This document shows, piece by piece, positions 23,431-32,869 of a stretch of DNA of 64,000 bases. The translations under genes were made by a program, and so were the position numbers. This DNA is from Roseovarius sp. Pro17. Its GTDB lineage: Bacteria; Pseudomonadota; Alphaproteobacteria; Rhodobacterales; Rhodobacteraceae. The stretch lies in NCBI RefSeq assembly GCF_035599575.1, contig NZ_CP141179.1, positions 1,984,001 to 2,048,000 on the forward strand, read 5' to 3'. The stretch's first letter is position 1. Every line of letters starts with the position of its first letter. The notes under the pieces were generated by a model, which was given only the letters and a program-made list of their open reading frames with translations, ran no database searches and had not been told where the DNA came from.

Positions 23431-23732
23431 CTTTCATTTTCTCAACGGTCGCGCGTGCTGTCGGGCCCCAGCCGCACGGCCATCAGAGAGAGCGGGGGTG
23501 CGATCCATTCATGGCCATCGTCCCAAAGACGGCCTCCCGATCACACGAACCTCGCCTGAGATAAGCCCCCTGCCCTGCGCCGCAACTGCACATGCCGGCA
23601 TCGTGACCGGCGCGGCATATGGCGCATGAGGGCCTGTCCAAGACAGGTTCGGCTGGACCCGGAAACTCCGGATCCAGCCACATCTGAGGGGGTTAAGACA
23701 GAGGCAAAGCGCCCCGGCCCATGCCCCTGAAA
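23431..23732 (-). promoter_or_regulatory. rplL-rpoB intergenic region with a long stem-loop
   Basis: No gene is seen in these 302 bases. At 23651-23679, GGCTGGACCCGG pairs with CCGGATCCAGCC (one G-U wobble in the minus-strand RNA) over a 5-nt loop. In E. coli the equivalent spacer holds an attenuator and an RNase III site that adjust rpoB output relative to rplL. A similar role here is inferred from position and structure. Confidence 0.5.
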
Positions 23733-24110
23733 TTACTTGACTTCGACTTCGGCGCCAGCTGCTTCCAGCTTGGCTTTGACTTCGTCGGCTTCGTCCTTCG
23801 AGACTTGCTCTTTGACGGCTTTGCCGCCCGCTTCGACCAGCTCTTTGGCTTCTTTCAGGCCAAGACCGGTGATCGCGCGGACTTCCTTGATCACGTTGAT
23901 CTTGGAGGCGCCAGCCGACTTCAGGATGACGTCGAATTCGGTCTGCTCTTCTGCAGCCTCGCCGCCGCCGCCTGCGGGACCGGCCATCATCACTGCGCCG
24001 CCTGCTGCGGGCTCGATGCCGTACTCGTCCTTCAGGATGGTTTTCAGTTCTTGTGCTTCGAGCAGCGTCAGACCAACGATCGACTCTGCCATTTTTTTCA
24101 GATCAGCCAT
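23733..24110 (-). CDS. rplL: 50S ribosomal protein L7/L12
   Basis: A 125-residue L7/L12. It has an N-terminal dimerisation helix pair, an Ala/Gly/Glu-rich hinge (residues about 38-55) and the conserved C-terminal domain ([20 protein letters not shown]). Several dimers form the ribosomal stalk that recruits translation GTPases. It is 71 nt after rplJ, its stalk partner. Confidence 0.97.
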   Translation of the reverse strand: MADLKKMAESIVGLTLLEAQELKTILKDEYGIEPAAGGAVMMAGPAGGGGEAAEEQTEFDVILKSAGASKINVIKEVRAITGLGLKEAKELVEAGGKAVKEQVSKDEADEVKAKLEAAGAEVEVK

Positions 24111-24181
24111 TTTCTCGTGCTTTCCGTTTTAGATGTGTTCCAACGACAGGGCGGTATGCCCATGCCGGAATTTCAGTTGCG

Positions 24182-24700
24182 TCAGGCCGCTTCGGCCTTT
24201 TCCTCGATAGTCGTAAGGATGCTCGCGATGTTCGAAGCAGGTGCGCCAATTGCACCGGCAATATTCGAGGCTGGTGCGCCGATGCAGCTTGCGATCTGAG
24301 CGATAAGCTCGTCGCGCGAGGGCATCTTCGACACGGCTTCGACGCCGGCACGGTCCAGAGCATTCTCACCCATTGCGCCGCCGAGGATCTCAAACTTCTT
24401 GTTATCCTTGGCGAAACCCTCGGCTACCTTGGCGGCTGCCACGGGATCCTCGGAATAGGTCAGAACAGTCATGCCCGTCAGGAAGCCTGCAATAGATGCG
24501 CAGGGCTTGCCGTCGAGGGCGATCTTGGCGAGCTTGTTCTTGGCAACGCGCACGGATGCATCGGCCGCACGTGCGCGCGCCCTCAGATCCTGCATTTCCG
24601 CAACTGTCAGACCGGCGTAGTGGGCTACCACGACGACGCCAGAGCTTTCGAAGATCTGGCCGAGTTCGTCGACCACTTTCTCTTTCTGGGCTCTATCCAC
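24182..24700 (-). CDS. rplJ: 50S ribosomal protein L10
   Basis: A 172-residue L10 starting at GTG with [20 protein letters not shown] and containing [18 protein letters not shown]. The C-terminal helix binds L7/L12 dimers. An odd short repeat, [20 protein letters not shown], lies near residue 145, a duplicated 9-10 residue block. L10 with L12 is known to repress its own leader RNA in E. coli; a long leader is present here too. Confidence 0.96.
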   Translation of the reverse strand: MDRAQKEKVVDELGQIFESSGVVVVAHYAGLTVAEMQDLRARARAADASVRVAKNKLAKIALDGKPCASIAGFLTGMTVLTYSEDPVAAAKVAEGFAKDNKKFEILGGAMGENALDRAGVEAVSKMPSRDELIAQIASCIGAPASNIAGAIGAPASNIASILTTIEEKAEAA

Positions 24701-25048
24701 AGTTTCACTCCAATATTCGGGGAAAGTGTCCCCGGCTCAGTTCAGCCAGGCAGGGATGCCCGGCATTTGGTCCTGTAAACGGGGCATCGATAAAGCACCC
24801 AAGCACGCGCTCGGCTGATAATGTCAATTCCCGCCTCGAGCAGGATATTAAGGGCCAAGGCCCACCCACCGTCTTGGACGAAACGCGAAAAAGGCAGGGG
24901 ACGCGAATCCCGTGCCCATCTCGCAGAGCAGCCTTTAAAGGGTTCCGGCGCGAATGCCAACCCCTACGAGGACAGTTGGCGCATCACCGGCGCTGATTCT
25001 TGCGAATTGCACAGCAAAATCCGGGCGGACGGCCACAACATCAGAACG
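24701..25048 (-). promoter_or_regulatory. rplJ leader region
   Basis: No gene is seen in this stretch. It lies between the terminator after rplA and rplJ, so it should hold the rplJL-rpoBC promoter and the L10 autoregulatory leader. A TTGACA hexamer is present on the minus strand at 24822-24827, but I find no convincing -10 at the right spacing. The leader structure was not modelled. Confidence 0.35.
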
Positions 25049-25075
25049 AAAAAGAGCGAGCCGACCGGCCCGCTC
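25049..25075 (-). terminator. Terminator or attenuator after rplA
   Basis: GAGCGAGCC (25054-25062) pairs with GGCCCGCTC (25067-25075) with one mismatch over a 4-nt loop. The preceding A-run (25049-25053) gives a U-run on the minus-strand RNA. It is about 30 nt after the rplA stop, so it separates the rplKA and rplJL-rpoBC transcripts at least in part. Confidence 0.75.
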
Positions 25076-25103
25076 CCTTTTATCATGTCGATCGCTCGTC
25101 CGA

Positions 25104-25802
25104 TTACTCGGTCGCGCCATCAGCCACGGCGATCGTCACGCCCGGACCCATGGTCGAGGTCAGCGAGATGCGCTTCATGTAAGAGCCTTTGGCACCAGCC
25201 GGCTTGGCCTTCTGCACGGCATTGATAAAGGCGCGCACGTTCTCGACCAGCTTTTCCTGATCGAACGACGCCTTGCCGACACCTGCATGGACCACACCGG
25301 CCTTTTCGGCCTTGAACTGGACCTGACCACCCTTGGCGTCCTTGACGGCCTGAGCGACGTCCATCGTCACCGTGCCAATCTTGGGGTTCGGCATCAGGTT
25401 GCGCGGGCCCAGCACCTTGCCCAGACGTCCCACGACGGGCATCATGTCGGGCGTGGCAATGCAGCGATCAAAGTCGATCTTGCCGCCCTGAACGATCTCC
25501 ATCAGGTCCTCGGCACCAACGATGTCGGCCCCAGCGGCCTCGGCCTCTTCGGCTTTGGCGCCGCGGGCAAATACAGCGACGCGAACCGTCTTGCCGGTGC
25601 CGTTGGGCAGGCCGACGACGCCGCGGACCATCTGGTCAGCGTGACGCGGATCGACGCCAAGATTGACGGCGATCTCGATGGTCTCATCGAATTTCGCCTT
25701 GGCGTTGCCCTTGACCAGAGCGACGGCGTCTTCGACGCTCAGATCTCTCTTGCCCTCAAAAGCTTCACGGGCGGCGCGGGTGCGTTTTCCAAGTTTTGCC
25801 AT
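25104..25802 (-). CDS. rplA: 50S ribosomal protein L1
   Basis: A 232-residue L1 with the conserved [19 protein letters not shown] opening of domain I and the [17 protein letters not shown] signature in domain II. L1 forms the mobile stalk at the E site and represses its own mRNA in many bacteria. It follows rplK after 1 nt. Confidence 0.97.
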   Translation of the reverse strand: MAKLGKRTRAAREAFEGKRDLSVEDAVALVKGNAKAKFDETIEIAVNLGVDPRHADQMVRGVVGLPNGTGKTVRVAVFARGAKAEEAEAAGADIVGAEDLMEIVQGGKIDFDRCIATPDMMPVVGRLGKVLGPRNLMPNPKIGTVTMDVAQAVKDAKGGQVQFKAEKAGVVHAGVGKASFDQEKLVENVRAFINAVQKAKPAGAKGSYMKRISLTSTMGPGVTIAVADGATE

Positions 25803-25803
25803 C

Positions 25804-26229
25804 TTACTTCACCTCGATGCCCATGGAGCGTGCGCTGCCGACGATGATCTTCATCGCGGCCTCGACGTCGTTTGCGTTCAGGTCTTTCCATTTGGCTTCC
25901 GCGATTTCGCGGACCTGCTTGACCGAGACAGAGCCAACCGTTTCGCGGCCCGGCGTCTTGCCGCCCGACTTCAGCTTGGCCGCCTTGATGAGATAGTAGG
26001 ACGCCGGGGGCGTCTTGATTTCCATCTCAAAGGACTTGTCCTGATAATACGTGATCACAGTCGGGCAAGGTGCGCCCGGCTCAAGGTCCTGCGTCTTGGC
26101 GTTGAATGCCTTGCAGAATTCCATGATGTTGATGCCGCGTTGACCCAGTGCGGGGCCGACGGGCGGGCTGGGATTGGCTTGCCCGGCTTTCACCTGCAGC
26201 TTCATCTTTCCGGCTAGTTTTTTGGCCAT
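25804..26229 (-). CDS. rplK: 50S ribosomal protein L11
   Basis: A 141-residue L11: it has [20 protein letters not shown] near the N-terminus and the RNA-binding domain with [19 protein letters not shown]11 binds the GTPase-associated centre and is needed for the RelA response. It is separated from nusG by 159 nt, which holds a small GCCCGG/CCGGGC hairpin (26334-26350). Confidence 0.97.
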   Translation of the reverse strand: MAKKLAGKMKLQVKAGQANPSPPVGPALGQRGINIMEFCKAFNAKTQDLEPGAPCPTVITYYQDKSFEMEIKTPPASYYLIKAAKLKSGGKTPGRETVGSVSVKQVREIAEAKWKDLNANDVEAAMKIIVGSARSMGIEVK

Positions 26230-26388
26230 GTGGCCTCTCCTTCATTTTCAACAGACCTCGGGGCGCGCCCTTCGGCCTTCTTCGTTGCCGTGGTCCGGTC
26301 TGGGCGCCGCGGCCCCCTCGCCTTCCACATGATGCCCGGATTTACCGGGCCGCACCGCACAACGTGCAGCACGTTTCAGCAGGTCACC

Positions 26389-26919
26389 CTATTGCTTGGA
26401 AACCTGCGTGAATTCCAGCTCGACCGGGGTTTCCCGGCCAAAGATCGACACCGACACCTTGAGGCGCTGGTGATCCTCGTCGACATTTTCGACCGATCCG
26501 TCGAAGCCCTCGAACGGGCCGTCGTTGACCTTGACCTTCTCGCCGATCTCGAAATGGATCAGGGTGCGCGGGCTTTCCTCGCCTTCCTGAACGCGGCCAA
26601 GGATGGCCTGCACTTCGGCATCGCGCATTGGCATCGGGCGCCCCTGCGGGCCCAGAAAACCAGTGACGCGGTTAATCGAGTTGATCATGTGATATCCCTT
26701 GTCGGACATCTCCATGCGCACAAGAACGTAACCAGGCATAAAGCGGCGCTCGGCCGTCACCTTCTTGCCGCGGCGCACCTCGATGACCTCTTCGGTCGGG
26801 ACCAATACCTCGTCGATATCATCTTCGAGGCCATTCTCGACGACCGAGGTTCTGATCTGCTCGGCGATCTTCTTCTCGAAATTCGACAGAACGCTCACCG
26901 AATACCACCGCTTTGCCAT
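26389..26919 (-). CDS. nusG: Transcription termination/antitermination factor NusG
   Basis: A 176-residue NusG. The NGN domain runs from MAKRWYSVSVLSNFEKK through RRFMPGYVLVRMEM; the C-terminal KOW domain has KVKVNDGPFEGFDGSVE. It binds the RNA polymerase clamp and links it to Rho or S10. The frame is open for 43 more codons upstream, but the family starts at this ATG. It is downstream of secE, the usual order. Confidence 0.97.
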   Translation of the reverse strand: MAKRWYSVSVLSNFEKKIAEQIRTSVVENGLEDDIDEVLVPTEEVIEVRRGKKVTAERRFMPGYVLVRMEMSDKGYHMINSINRVTGFLGPQGRPMPMRDAEVQAILGRVQEGEESPRTLIHFEIGEKVKVNDGPFEGFDGSVENVDEDHQRLKVSVSIFGRETPVELEFTQVSKQ

Positions 26920-27147
26920 GCTGAGCTTGTCTCCGTCTCGTCCGGCGCGATGGCCGGAATTACCTTGTGTGCCCGGACATAACGCGGATCGCGCAGCCGG
27001 ACGTTTGCAAAACAAAATCGGCGCGGGGCTCGAATCGCCGCGCGCCACATTGCAGAATTATCGTGGCAACTACCCGGCATCGCCTATGGAATCAAGGGGC
27101 TGTGACCAGATTGCGCGACACAGGCGCCAAGCGACTGATCCGCACCG

Positions 27148-27345
27148 TCAGCCGACGAGGGTGAAAACGCCCTGCAACCCGCTGCGAATGCCCAGATCGA
27201 CCAGCGCAAAGAACACGGCGGTCAGCGCGGCCATGATAAAGACCATGATCGTGGTCAGCAGCACCTCGCGGCGGGTCGGCCAGACGACCTTGCTGATTTC
27301 CGAGCGGACCTGCTGAACGAACTGAAGCGGATTGGTGCGTGCCAT
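27148..27345 (-). CDS. secE: Preprotein translocase subunit SecE
   Basis: A 65-residue SecE of the short single-helix type: MARTNPLQFVQQVRSEISKV, then the conserved VVWPTRREVL amphipathic segment and one membrane helix. It clamps the SecY channel. It precedes nusG by 228 nt. No tRNA-Trp, which often sits nearby in other bacteria, is visible. Confidence 0.95.
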   Translation of the reverse strand: MARTNPLQFVQQVRSEISKVVWPTRREVLLTTIMVFIMAALTAVFFALVDLGIRSGLQGVFTLVG

Positions 27346-27478
27346 GCGCTGCCTTCTTTACTGACCTCGGCCCCAGCGATTGAGAGCCTTTGAGCCGCGA
27401 CATACGCGGCAAGCCGGGCAAATTCAAGGGTGCAAAGCCCGTCGCCGCCAAGGCCGGCGTCCCTGCGCGGCCGCAAGC

Positions 27479-28213
27479 CTAGACGCCGCGCGCCTCGGCG
27501 CGAAGCCGCTCGAACGGATCGGGCGCGCCGGCATCCTCGTGCGGCAACAGGGCCTCGCGGCTGAAATCGGGCATATAGAGGCCGATCGTCCAACGTTCAG
27601 GCAGGCGATCGAGAACGCCGTCCATGCGCGTCGCAAAGCGGTCCATGCGCCTGCGCAGCCTCTCCGCACGGTCAGGCCAGCGCGCATTCGTCCAGTGAAA
27701 GGCGCGGGTCAGTGCGTTTGCCACGCCGTCGCTGCCCAGCGCAATCACGCAGCCAAGAGGTAGCACGATAGCAGCTACCAGCGCGGCAGGCAGCAGCCAG
27801 GGCCACGCCCACATCGCGCCCAGCGCCGCAAACGGGAGCGTTCGACGACACAGCCATAGCACGCGTTGCGCGGTTATACGCGGATTCCGGCCCGTGAGAT
27901 CCTCGACCTGAGGCGGCGGAGGGTTGTGCTGCGCCGCCACGGCATCAAGGCGCGCGGCTGCAGCGCTGTCCTCAAGAGCCGAGCGGCGGGCATTGCGGCC
28001 CGAATGACCCGACAACTCCTCTTGGCTCGCGATAGCCGGAAGCGCCGCGCGCGCGACGACCTGGCGCTCCTCAAACAGGGTTCTTGCGATAACCTTGTCT
28101 ACTTCGGCCTCGGTCAGTACGACCTTCTGCGATCGCAGCGGAGTCAGACGCATACCCGACCTAAGCGCATGCGAATACAAGCACGTCGTCGTCAATTCAT
28201 CAGAAAATGCCAT
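27479..28213 (-). CDS. Unknown membrane protein upstream of secE
   Basis: A 244-residue protein of no recognised family. Residues 1-110 are soluble and charged (TEAEVDKVIARTLFEERQVV, a Pro-rich linker and LTGRNPRITAQRVLWLCRR). Residues about 122-160 form two hydrophobic helices, and the rest is Arg-rich and presumably cytoplasmic. The start has an AAAGGGG sequence about 11 nt upstream. It lies 133 nt before secE on the same strand and could share its transcript. Confidence 0.6.
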   Translation of the reverse strand: MAFSDELTTTCLYSHALRSGMRLTPLRSQKVVLTEAEVDKVIARTLFEERQVVARAALPAIASQEELSGHSGRNARRSALEDSAAAARLDAVAAQHNPPPPQVEDLTGRNPRITAQRVLWLCRRTLPFAALGAMWAWPWLLPAALVAAIVLPLGCVIALGSDGVANALTRAFHWTNARWPDRAERLRRRMDRFATRMDGVLDRLPERWTIGLYMPDFSREALLPHEDAGAPDPFERLRAEARGV

Positions 28214-28630
28214 ACCAACATCACCCCTTTACCGCGCCCCCACGCGAATCCGACTCCTCGCCACAGGGGGCGCAAGCCGAATGGGTGTGGGATACGGCGC
28301 GAATCGGGCGAAAATGTGGCAAACGTGGCGAATTAATGTTGAAATCACCGAAATGAGGTGAGGATGGGGCGCCGGAAAAAAAGAAGTTTGCTTTCGGCGA
28401 GGATATTTACCGCCACAAGTCGCAATTAAGGCGCGGAAAGACGACAGCACCAAAGGGGGCGGCCGGCGCGCCATACATCGATGCCGAATGGCCATATGCT
28501 TGCGCACCTGACTGGTTCGGCGCGACAGCCACCCAATATAACTATGTAATATTATATTCTTAAGAGCATACCTCTCTCAATTGCCACCATAAGCATGCAC
28601 ACGGGAAGCATATGCATACACACCCGTGCC
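28214..28630. other. Non-coding junction between the ribosomal core and the accessory region
   Basis: No gene is supported. The stretch 28520-28600 is clearly AT-rich compared with its surroundings, which may mark the promoter of the leftward genes or an insertion boundary. The region ends at a terminator-like hairpin. Confidence 0.4.
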
Positions 28631-28659
28631 AAAAGAAAAGGCCCGCCAAATGGCGGGCC
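28631..28659 (-). terminator. Rho-independent terminator
   Basis: GGCCCGCCA (28640-28648) and TGGCGGGCC (28651-28659) form a perfect 9-bp stem. The A-rich run at 28631-28639 becomes a U-run on the minus strand. It is 40 nt past the end of the TniB-like remnant. Confidence 0.75.
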
Positions 28660-28700
28660 CATATAATCGGCCTTGCAGTCTGTTTACGCCCCCGTTTACG

Positions 28701-29275
28701 TCATGAAATCGAGGATCTTGGTGGCACCGAAAACCTCACCAAATCCGGTGCCGTGAACGGAGAGAACTTTTGGGGCATCCCAGTTTCCGAGGCAAATTCT
28801 TCGACGAAATCATCCACGGCAATCTGCGCCCTGCCCGTCACCCGACACCTGATCAGCGCGTCGATCACGAGTTCGATGACAAGGCCCCATCGATGGGCAC
28901 AGGTGTGATCAAGCCGCGTCAGAAAATCTGGCGTTGAAAGCTCGTCGATATCGACATTGTCTTCGTCCGCGAAAGCAAACCGGGGGCTGTTAAGCAGCTG
29001 CACGTCCCGCTTGAAATTGATCTCCTCAAAATGCACCGGACGCGGAAGGTTCGAAAGCTGCTCCTAGGGCTGAACAAACTTTGTCAAATCTGGCACACTG
29101 GAAAGAAACAGCATCAGGCGCCAGCGGGGATGTTTCATCATGGATTTAAGGTTGTCGAGAAAATATCGGTTCGACTTGGCGGCTTCCACGAATACGTGTT
29201 GGCCTTCATCATAATGAACTCCGATGGCCCCCTTTCCGAAAGCTCCTTCACGCCAGTATAAAGGTCGCGGCCAAT
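28701..29275 (-). pseudogene. Remnant of a TniB-like transposition ATPase
   Basis: The translation resembles the second half of TniB/AAA ATPases of Tn5053-like transposons. There is a Walker B region (HYDEGQHVF), then LKSMMKHPRWRLMLFLSSVP, and a helical C-terminal lid (AHRWGLVIELVIDALIR, then FVEEFASETGMP). A TAG stop at 29064-29066 interrupts it in frame, directly after FVQP; the sequence continues in the same frame beyond it. The N-terminal half with the P-loop is missing, replaced by an IS5-like fragment. It is therefore a dead relic; the family call is from memory. Confidence 0.55.
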
Positions 29276-29566
29276 GAGCTTTGACGGTCAACTGTCGATG
29301 ACAGATCAGCGCGTCATCGCATGCAGTCGCAAGAGCCTTAATGATATCGCGCCAGACCCCGCGCTGACCCCCATCGGACATAACTGTTGTAGACGGTCGT
29401 ATGACGGTCGTAGCACTCCGGCAGGTTCCACCATGGCGCAGCGGTACGCTGAATGTAGAAAATGCCATTCGGATTGGTTCGGTCGTCGCGCCGGGCCACG
29501 CTCTTGTTTCGGCAGATGGCGCTCGATCGCTGCCCATTCCGCGTCACTCAGATCAAATCTCGCCAT
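29276..29566 (-). pseudogene. IS5-family transposase fragment, frameshifted
   Basis: The start MARFDLSDAEWAAIERHLPK is typical of IS5 (IS427-group) transposases. The next parts, NGIFYIQRTAAPWWNLPECY and GVWRDIIKALATACDDALI, continue the same family but in two other frames, so there are at least two frameshifts. The catalytic DDE part is absent; the sequence merges into the ATPase relic near 29275. Confidence 0.65.
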
Positions 29567-29636
29567 GTCACATCTGTGTTCAACAGGTGAATCACGCCAA
29601 AGCCATCTCAGCAAAAGCAGGAATTGGATTTAGGCC

Positions 29637-31733
29637 CTAGATGGGTCCGGGTCGGCATGCGCCGCCCGCCACCTGTAGATCGCATTCGTAGTTGCCAGGA
29701 TAACCGACGCTTTGGCAGGTGACGTCCTCATTTGGGTCTTCGAGATTGGCGCCCGGACCACACTCCGCTCGGCAAGACGCTGACAATGGTGAATCGTCGG
29801 GTGCAAAGCGGCAGACCGGGCCAAATGTTGGCTGGTTATCTATGCCCTCCAACTCGCCATCCACCCAGCATTGAGTTGCCATCGGGGCATTGCATACGTT
29901 GGGCAGACACAAGGCTGTCCCGGAGGGATGGTCATTGTAGCAGAACGCGTTGTCGTCGTTCAAAAGCGTCCGACAGTCGGCAAGACAGGCCCAATGAGGG
30001 GGATCATCGGGTTGGCACGTGCCAGTGCCGGACCCGGATTGGGTTTCTTCGCCGAAACAGGTCAGGTCCGCACCGCAATCATCATCTGACGTACAGGAGC
30101 AACCGACATGAAGATCGCCGATGGCTCCGCAGGTGCGGCACAGGCCGAATGATCCCTGTGATACGCATGTGCGCTCGATATCGCCCTCATCAGGGCAGAA
30201 TTCGTTGATGGAATGATCGCCATCGGGATGTGCCTCTTCGTTGCCAAATTGGCCGAATGTGACCTGGCAAACGCAATCCTCTTCACCGGGGTCGCAATCC
30301 TGTGGCGGTTGGGGTTCCCCTTCCGGCGGCTCGAGGGGCGGGGCGTCACATGTTTTGCGGATCTCAGCCAGATCGCAAACCCCGTCGCTGGCGGGCAGGT
30401 TCAGAGACTGACACTGGGACGCATTCGGCGCAAGAATATTCACGAAAAAGCCGGTCAACGTAAAATTGTCATCTTCGAGAATACCACCGGCGGCAACTGT
30501 TCCGTTTCCCTCAAGATGTTCGTGGCAGATATCGACCCCGTGCCACAGCCGGTATTCGCCTTCAGGCGCGCAGTCGGGATCGGTGCTGAGCGTCAGCCGC
30601 TGCACCCCGGTCGCATTCAGGCTGCCCGTGCTGTCAAACTCGATCTCGTTTTCGAGGATGGCCCCGGCCAGTGGTGGAATGCCGGGGAATTGTGATGTGG
30701 GATCGAAGGGCATATCTGTCCCGTCGGTCAGATAAAAACCGATGCTGTGGGTCTTGCTGGTATCCGCATCGTTGGCGCGGTTGGCAACCGTGAAGGGCAC
30801 GTCAAAGCTGTCACCGGGGCACAGATTCTGCGCCCGCGGCTCATCCCCCGCCACGTCATAGAAACTGCCCTCGCAGGTAGGATCGAAAATGCCAAATGCG
30901 GCGCATTCAAGAATGTCCGGGTTGAACGCTCGCCGCGTACCCGCCAACCCGTAATTGACCAGCCGCTGATTGTTCGCGTTCGGGTTAATGATATTGGCTT
31001 GCTCGAGTATCGTATAGCGGTCTCGATAAAGCACCGGCAGTTCACGGAATAGATATTGGGATATCGCGATCAGGTTCACCTCGTCGCCGTTACCGCCATA
31101 TTGCTGCCGGGCGCCCTGCTGATCGTCGGGCAGAACCATGTAACCGGGATCGGCGCTCCGCACGCGGGGCGCATCCTGACATGTCGGTTGCATCATCGCC
31201 ATCCGGGTGGATTCATGACCTAGGCCGATCGCATGACCCAACTCATGAACCACAACACCTTGGGCCGTACAGAGGGTGAACTGATCGGTGGCCGGGTTGT
31301 TATTGACGACGATATTGGGGGCGTCACCTGCAATCCCGATGTCGGATTCCACGATCCTTCGGCAGCCTGCGCAATTATGTGTGGTGAACTCGCGGCCTGC
31401 GGCCCCGTCGATCTCGGACATGGGGGTATAGAGTATCTCGCTTTTGCCGTCGCCTTCTTCCATCACGTTATCCGTTTCGGCAGCACCACCAGACAGGGTG
31501 AAAAGCAATCGCAAACCGCCGGTCCGGTTCCACGCATCGATGGCTTGGGTGATCGCGGTTCTCCGGTCGCTTCCGCCTGGGGTGTTGCCGGAATCAAGGC
31601 GCCATTCGATTGGCAGATCTTCGTCTTCCCACCGGACCTGATTGCCCACCCAGTTTTCCTGAACATTGAAGGCCAGACCGGCCCGAGAGAGCATCAACAG
31701 AAGAAATCCGGTAAGGGTTATGAAGCGCGTCAT
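29637..31733 (-). CDS. Secreted matrixin-like zinc metalloprotease with Cys-rich tail
   Basis: A 698-residue protein. A signal peptide covers residues 1 to about 22 (MTRFITLTGFLLLMLSRAGL). The catalytic domain carries HELGHAIGLGHE (163-174), the HExxHxxGxxH zinc signature of M10 metzincins, with a MAMM Met-turn (178-181). Residues about 300-460 look like a beta-sandwich. From about 470 the sequence is rich in Cys, Pro and acidic residues, with the CTSDDDCGADLTC pattern otherwise familiar from myxobacterial secreted proteins, which suggests transfer. The start overlaps the end of the upstream gene by 4 nt. Likely exported; substrate unknown. Confidence 0.78.
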   Translation of the reverse strand: MTRFITLTGFLLLMLSRAGLAFNVQENWVGNQVRWEDEDLPIEWRLDSGNTPGGSDRRTAITQAIDAWNRTGGLRLLFTLSGGAAETDNVMEEGDGKSEILYTPMSEIDGAAGREFTTHNCAGCRRIVESDIGIAGDAPNIVVNNNPATDQFTLCTAQGVVVHELGHAIGLGHESTRMAMMQPTCQDAPRVRSADPGYMVLPDDQQGARQQYGGNGDEVNLIAISQYLFRELPVLYRDRYTILEQANIINPNANNQRLVNYGLAGTRRAFNPDILECAAFGIFDPTCEGSFYDVAGDEPRAQNLCPGDSFDVPFTVANRANDADTSKTHSIGFYLTDGTDMPFDPTSQFPGIPPLAGAILENEIEFDSTGSLNATGVQRLTLSTDPDCAPEGEYRLWHGVDICHEHLEGNGTVAAGGILEDDNFTLTGFFVNILAPNASQCQSLNLPASDGVCDLAEIRKTCDAPPLEPPEGEPQPPQDCDPGEEDCVCQVTFGQFGNEEAHPDGDHSINEFCPDEGDIERTCVSQGSFGLCRTCGAIGDLHVGCSCTSDDDCGADLTCFGEETQSGSGTGTCQPDDPPHWACLADCRTLLNDDNAFCYNDHPSGTALCLPNVCNAPMATQCWVDGELEGIDNQPTFGPVCRFAPDDSPLSASCRAECGPGANLEDPNEDVTCQSVGYPGNYECDLQVAGGACRPGPI

Positions 31734-32869
31734 TCTACCCCCCTTATCGTTGGTGGCACCAGTGGATAAGCCGTATATGGGCCACTCAGAACAGGACCCG
31801 CGCAATCCTCGGACTCCGCAACAAAATCATCGGACGACATTGCGTTCTCCGGTGCCGGCGTGCCGGTTAACTGCGGTGTGCGAAACAGGAATTCGGGGGT
31901 GCTGACGGGGTCGTCGGAGCGCCCGCCCTCAACATCAGTCACGGCAAACCCGTGCTGATCCACTAAAATGTCGCGATCATCGACGGTTTCGATCCGAAAC
32001 ACATCATCCAACGAAATCGGCTCATGCACCCAACCATGATTGGGCAGGATCAACAGATAGCGCGCGCCGACCGTCAAGACCGGCATTTCCGATGTGTCAA
32101 GAAACCGCCCGTCGGGAAAGAAGCCGCGGCGCAGCCGAATGTCCACCGGCCCGGCAACCACGCCACCTGCACCCGCCAGGATGGAAACATCCTCAATACG
32201 CGAAACCTCGCGCGGCCCTTCATCCTCTGCTTCGTCGAACGTATAGCTCTGGGCGCCAACCACACCGTTCAGTATCACGCTGCTACGGCGCAATCGGTCG
32301 CAAAAGCTTACGTCGCTGCCCACGCTGCCCCAATTGGGATTAGCAGGGGGCACCTCGACCGCTCTGGCCGGTACGTGGTCAACATCAAGGCTTGTCAGCC
32401 GCAGATGGTGCTTGGCCTCCGGTGCTGCGGTTGTCCAGACACCCGACACGACCAAGGGTTGAAGCGCGTCAATGCTCAGGAAACCTTCGACAAAGGGTTT
32501 GGGAAACCCATAGGGAAATGTTAGCGCCCGCAGGCTACGGCAATCGACGGCGGTGGCCTTTTGTGCCGGCAAGTCCATCGGCTCCAGCGCGACGATCTTG
32601 CCGCCGGTCAATTGCCCTGGCGGGTTTGCAAGCTTGAGCTCAAACGTCACTTTCAGCGGCGCGGGGTGCGGATTGAACAGGTTGATGACCGTCCCGTAAT
32701 GTCCGCCCGCCAGTGGCCCCGGATGGTGCGATTTTATTCGGCCACAGATGATTTTTGCCTCATGCAGATATCGGAACACCGGCTGCGAGGGCTTGCGTTC
32801 CTGTGCCGTGCCATGCGTCGTCGCCGACGCAAGCAGACAGATCACGACGAATGCGATGCGCGTGATCAT
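31730..32869 (-). CDS. Secreted protein, paralogous to the next gene, unknown function
   Basis: A 379-residue protein with a signal peptide (MITRIAFVVICLLASATTHG). Residues about 38-165 form a domain shared with the gene at 32866-33798: KIICG, a (Y)GTVINLFNPH strand, AVDC, then a FPYGFP...VEGFL segment and VSGVWTTA. The pattern looks like an immunoglobulin-like sandwich. The C-terminal half is not recognised. It overlaps both neighbours by 4 nt, so all three genes form one operon with the metalloprotease. A carrier, inhibitor or structural partner role is possible. Confidence 0.65.
   Translation of the reverse strand: MITRIAFVVICLLASATTHGTAQERKPSQPVFRYLHEAKIICGRIKSHHPGPLAGGHYGTVINLFNPHPAPLKVTFELKLANPPGQLTGGKIVALEPMDLPAQKATAVDCRSLRALTFPYGFPKPFVEGFLSIDALQPLVVSGVWTTAAPEAKHHLRLTSLDVDHVPARAVEVPPANPNWGSVGSDVSFCDRLRRSSVILNGVVGAQSYTFDEAEDEGPREVSRIEDVSILAGAGGVVAGPVDIRLRRGFFPDGRFLDTSEMPVLTVGARYLLILPNHGWVHEPISLDDVFRIETVDDRDILVDQHGFAVTDVEGGRSDDPVSTPEFLFRTPQLTGTPAPENAMSSDDFVAESEDCAGPVLSGPYTAYPLVPPTIRGVE

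Noticed and set aside
19210..23559. A plus-strand open frame of over 1400 codons opposite rpoB
   Set aside because: It is the antisense shadow of a highly conserved GC-rich gene; its translation has no family features, while the minus strand encodes a textbook beta subunit.
26920..27147. tRNA-Trp near secE
   Set aside because: No cloverleaf with a TTCGA arm or CCA end was found there, nor any other tRNA in the window by eye.
29064..29066. Amber read-through (selenocysteine- or pyrrolysine-like recoding) in the TniB-like gene
   Set aside because: The gene also lacks its N-terminal half and is joined to a broken IS, so simple decay explains the stop.
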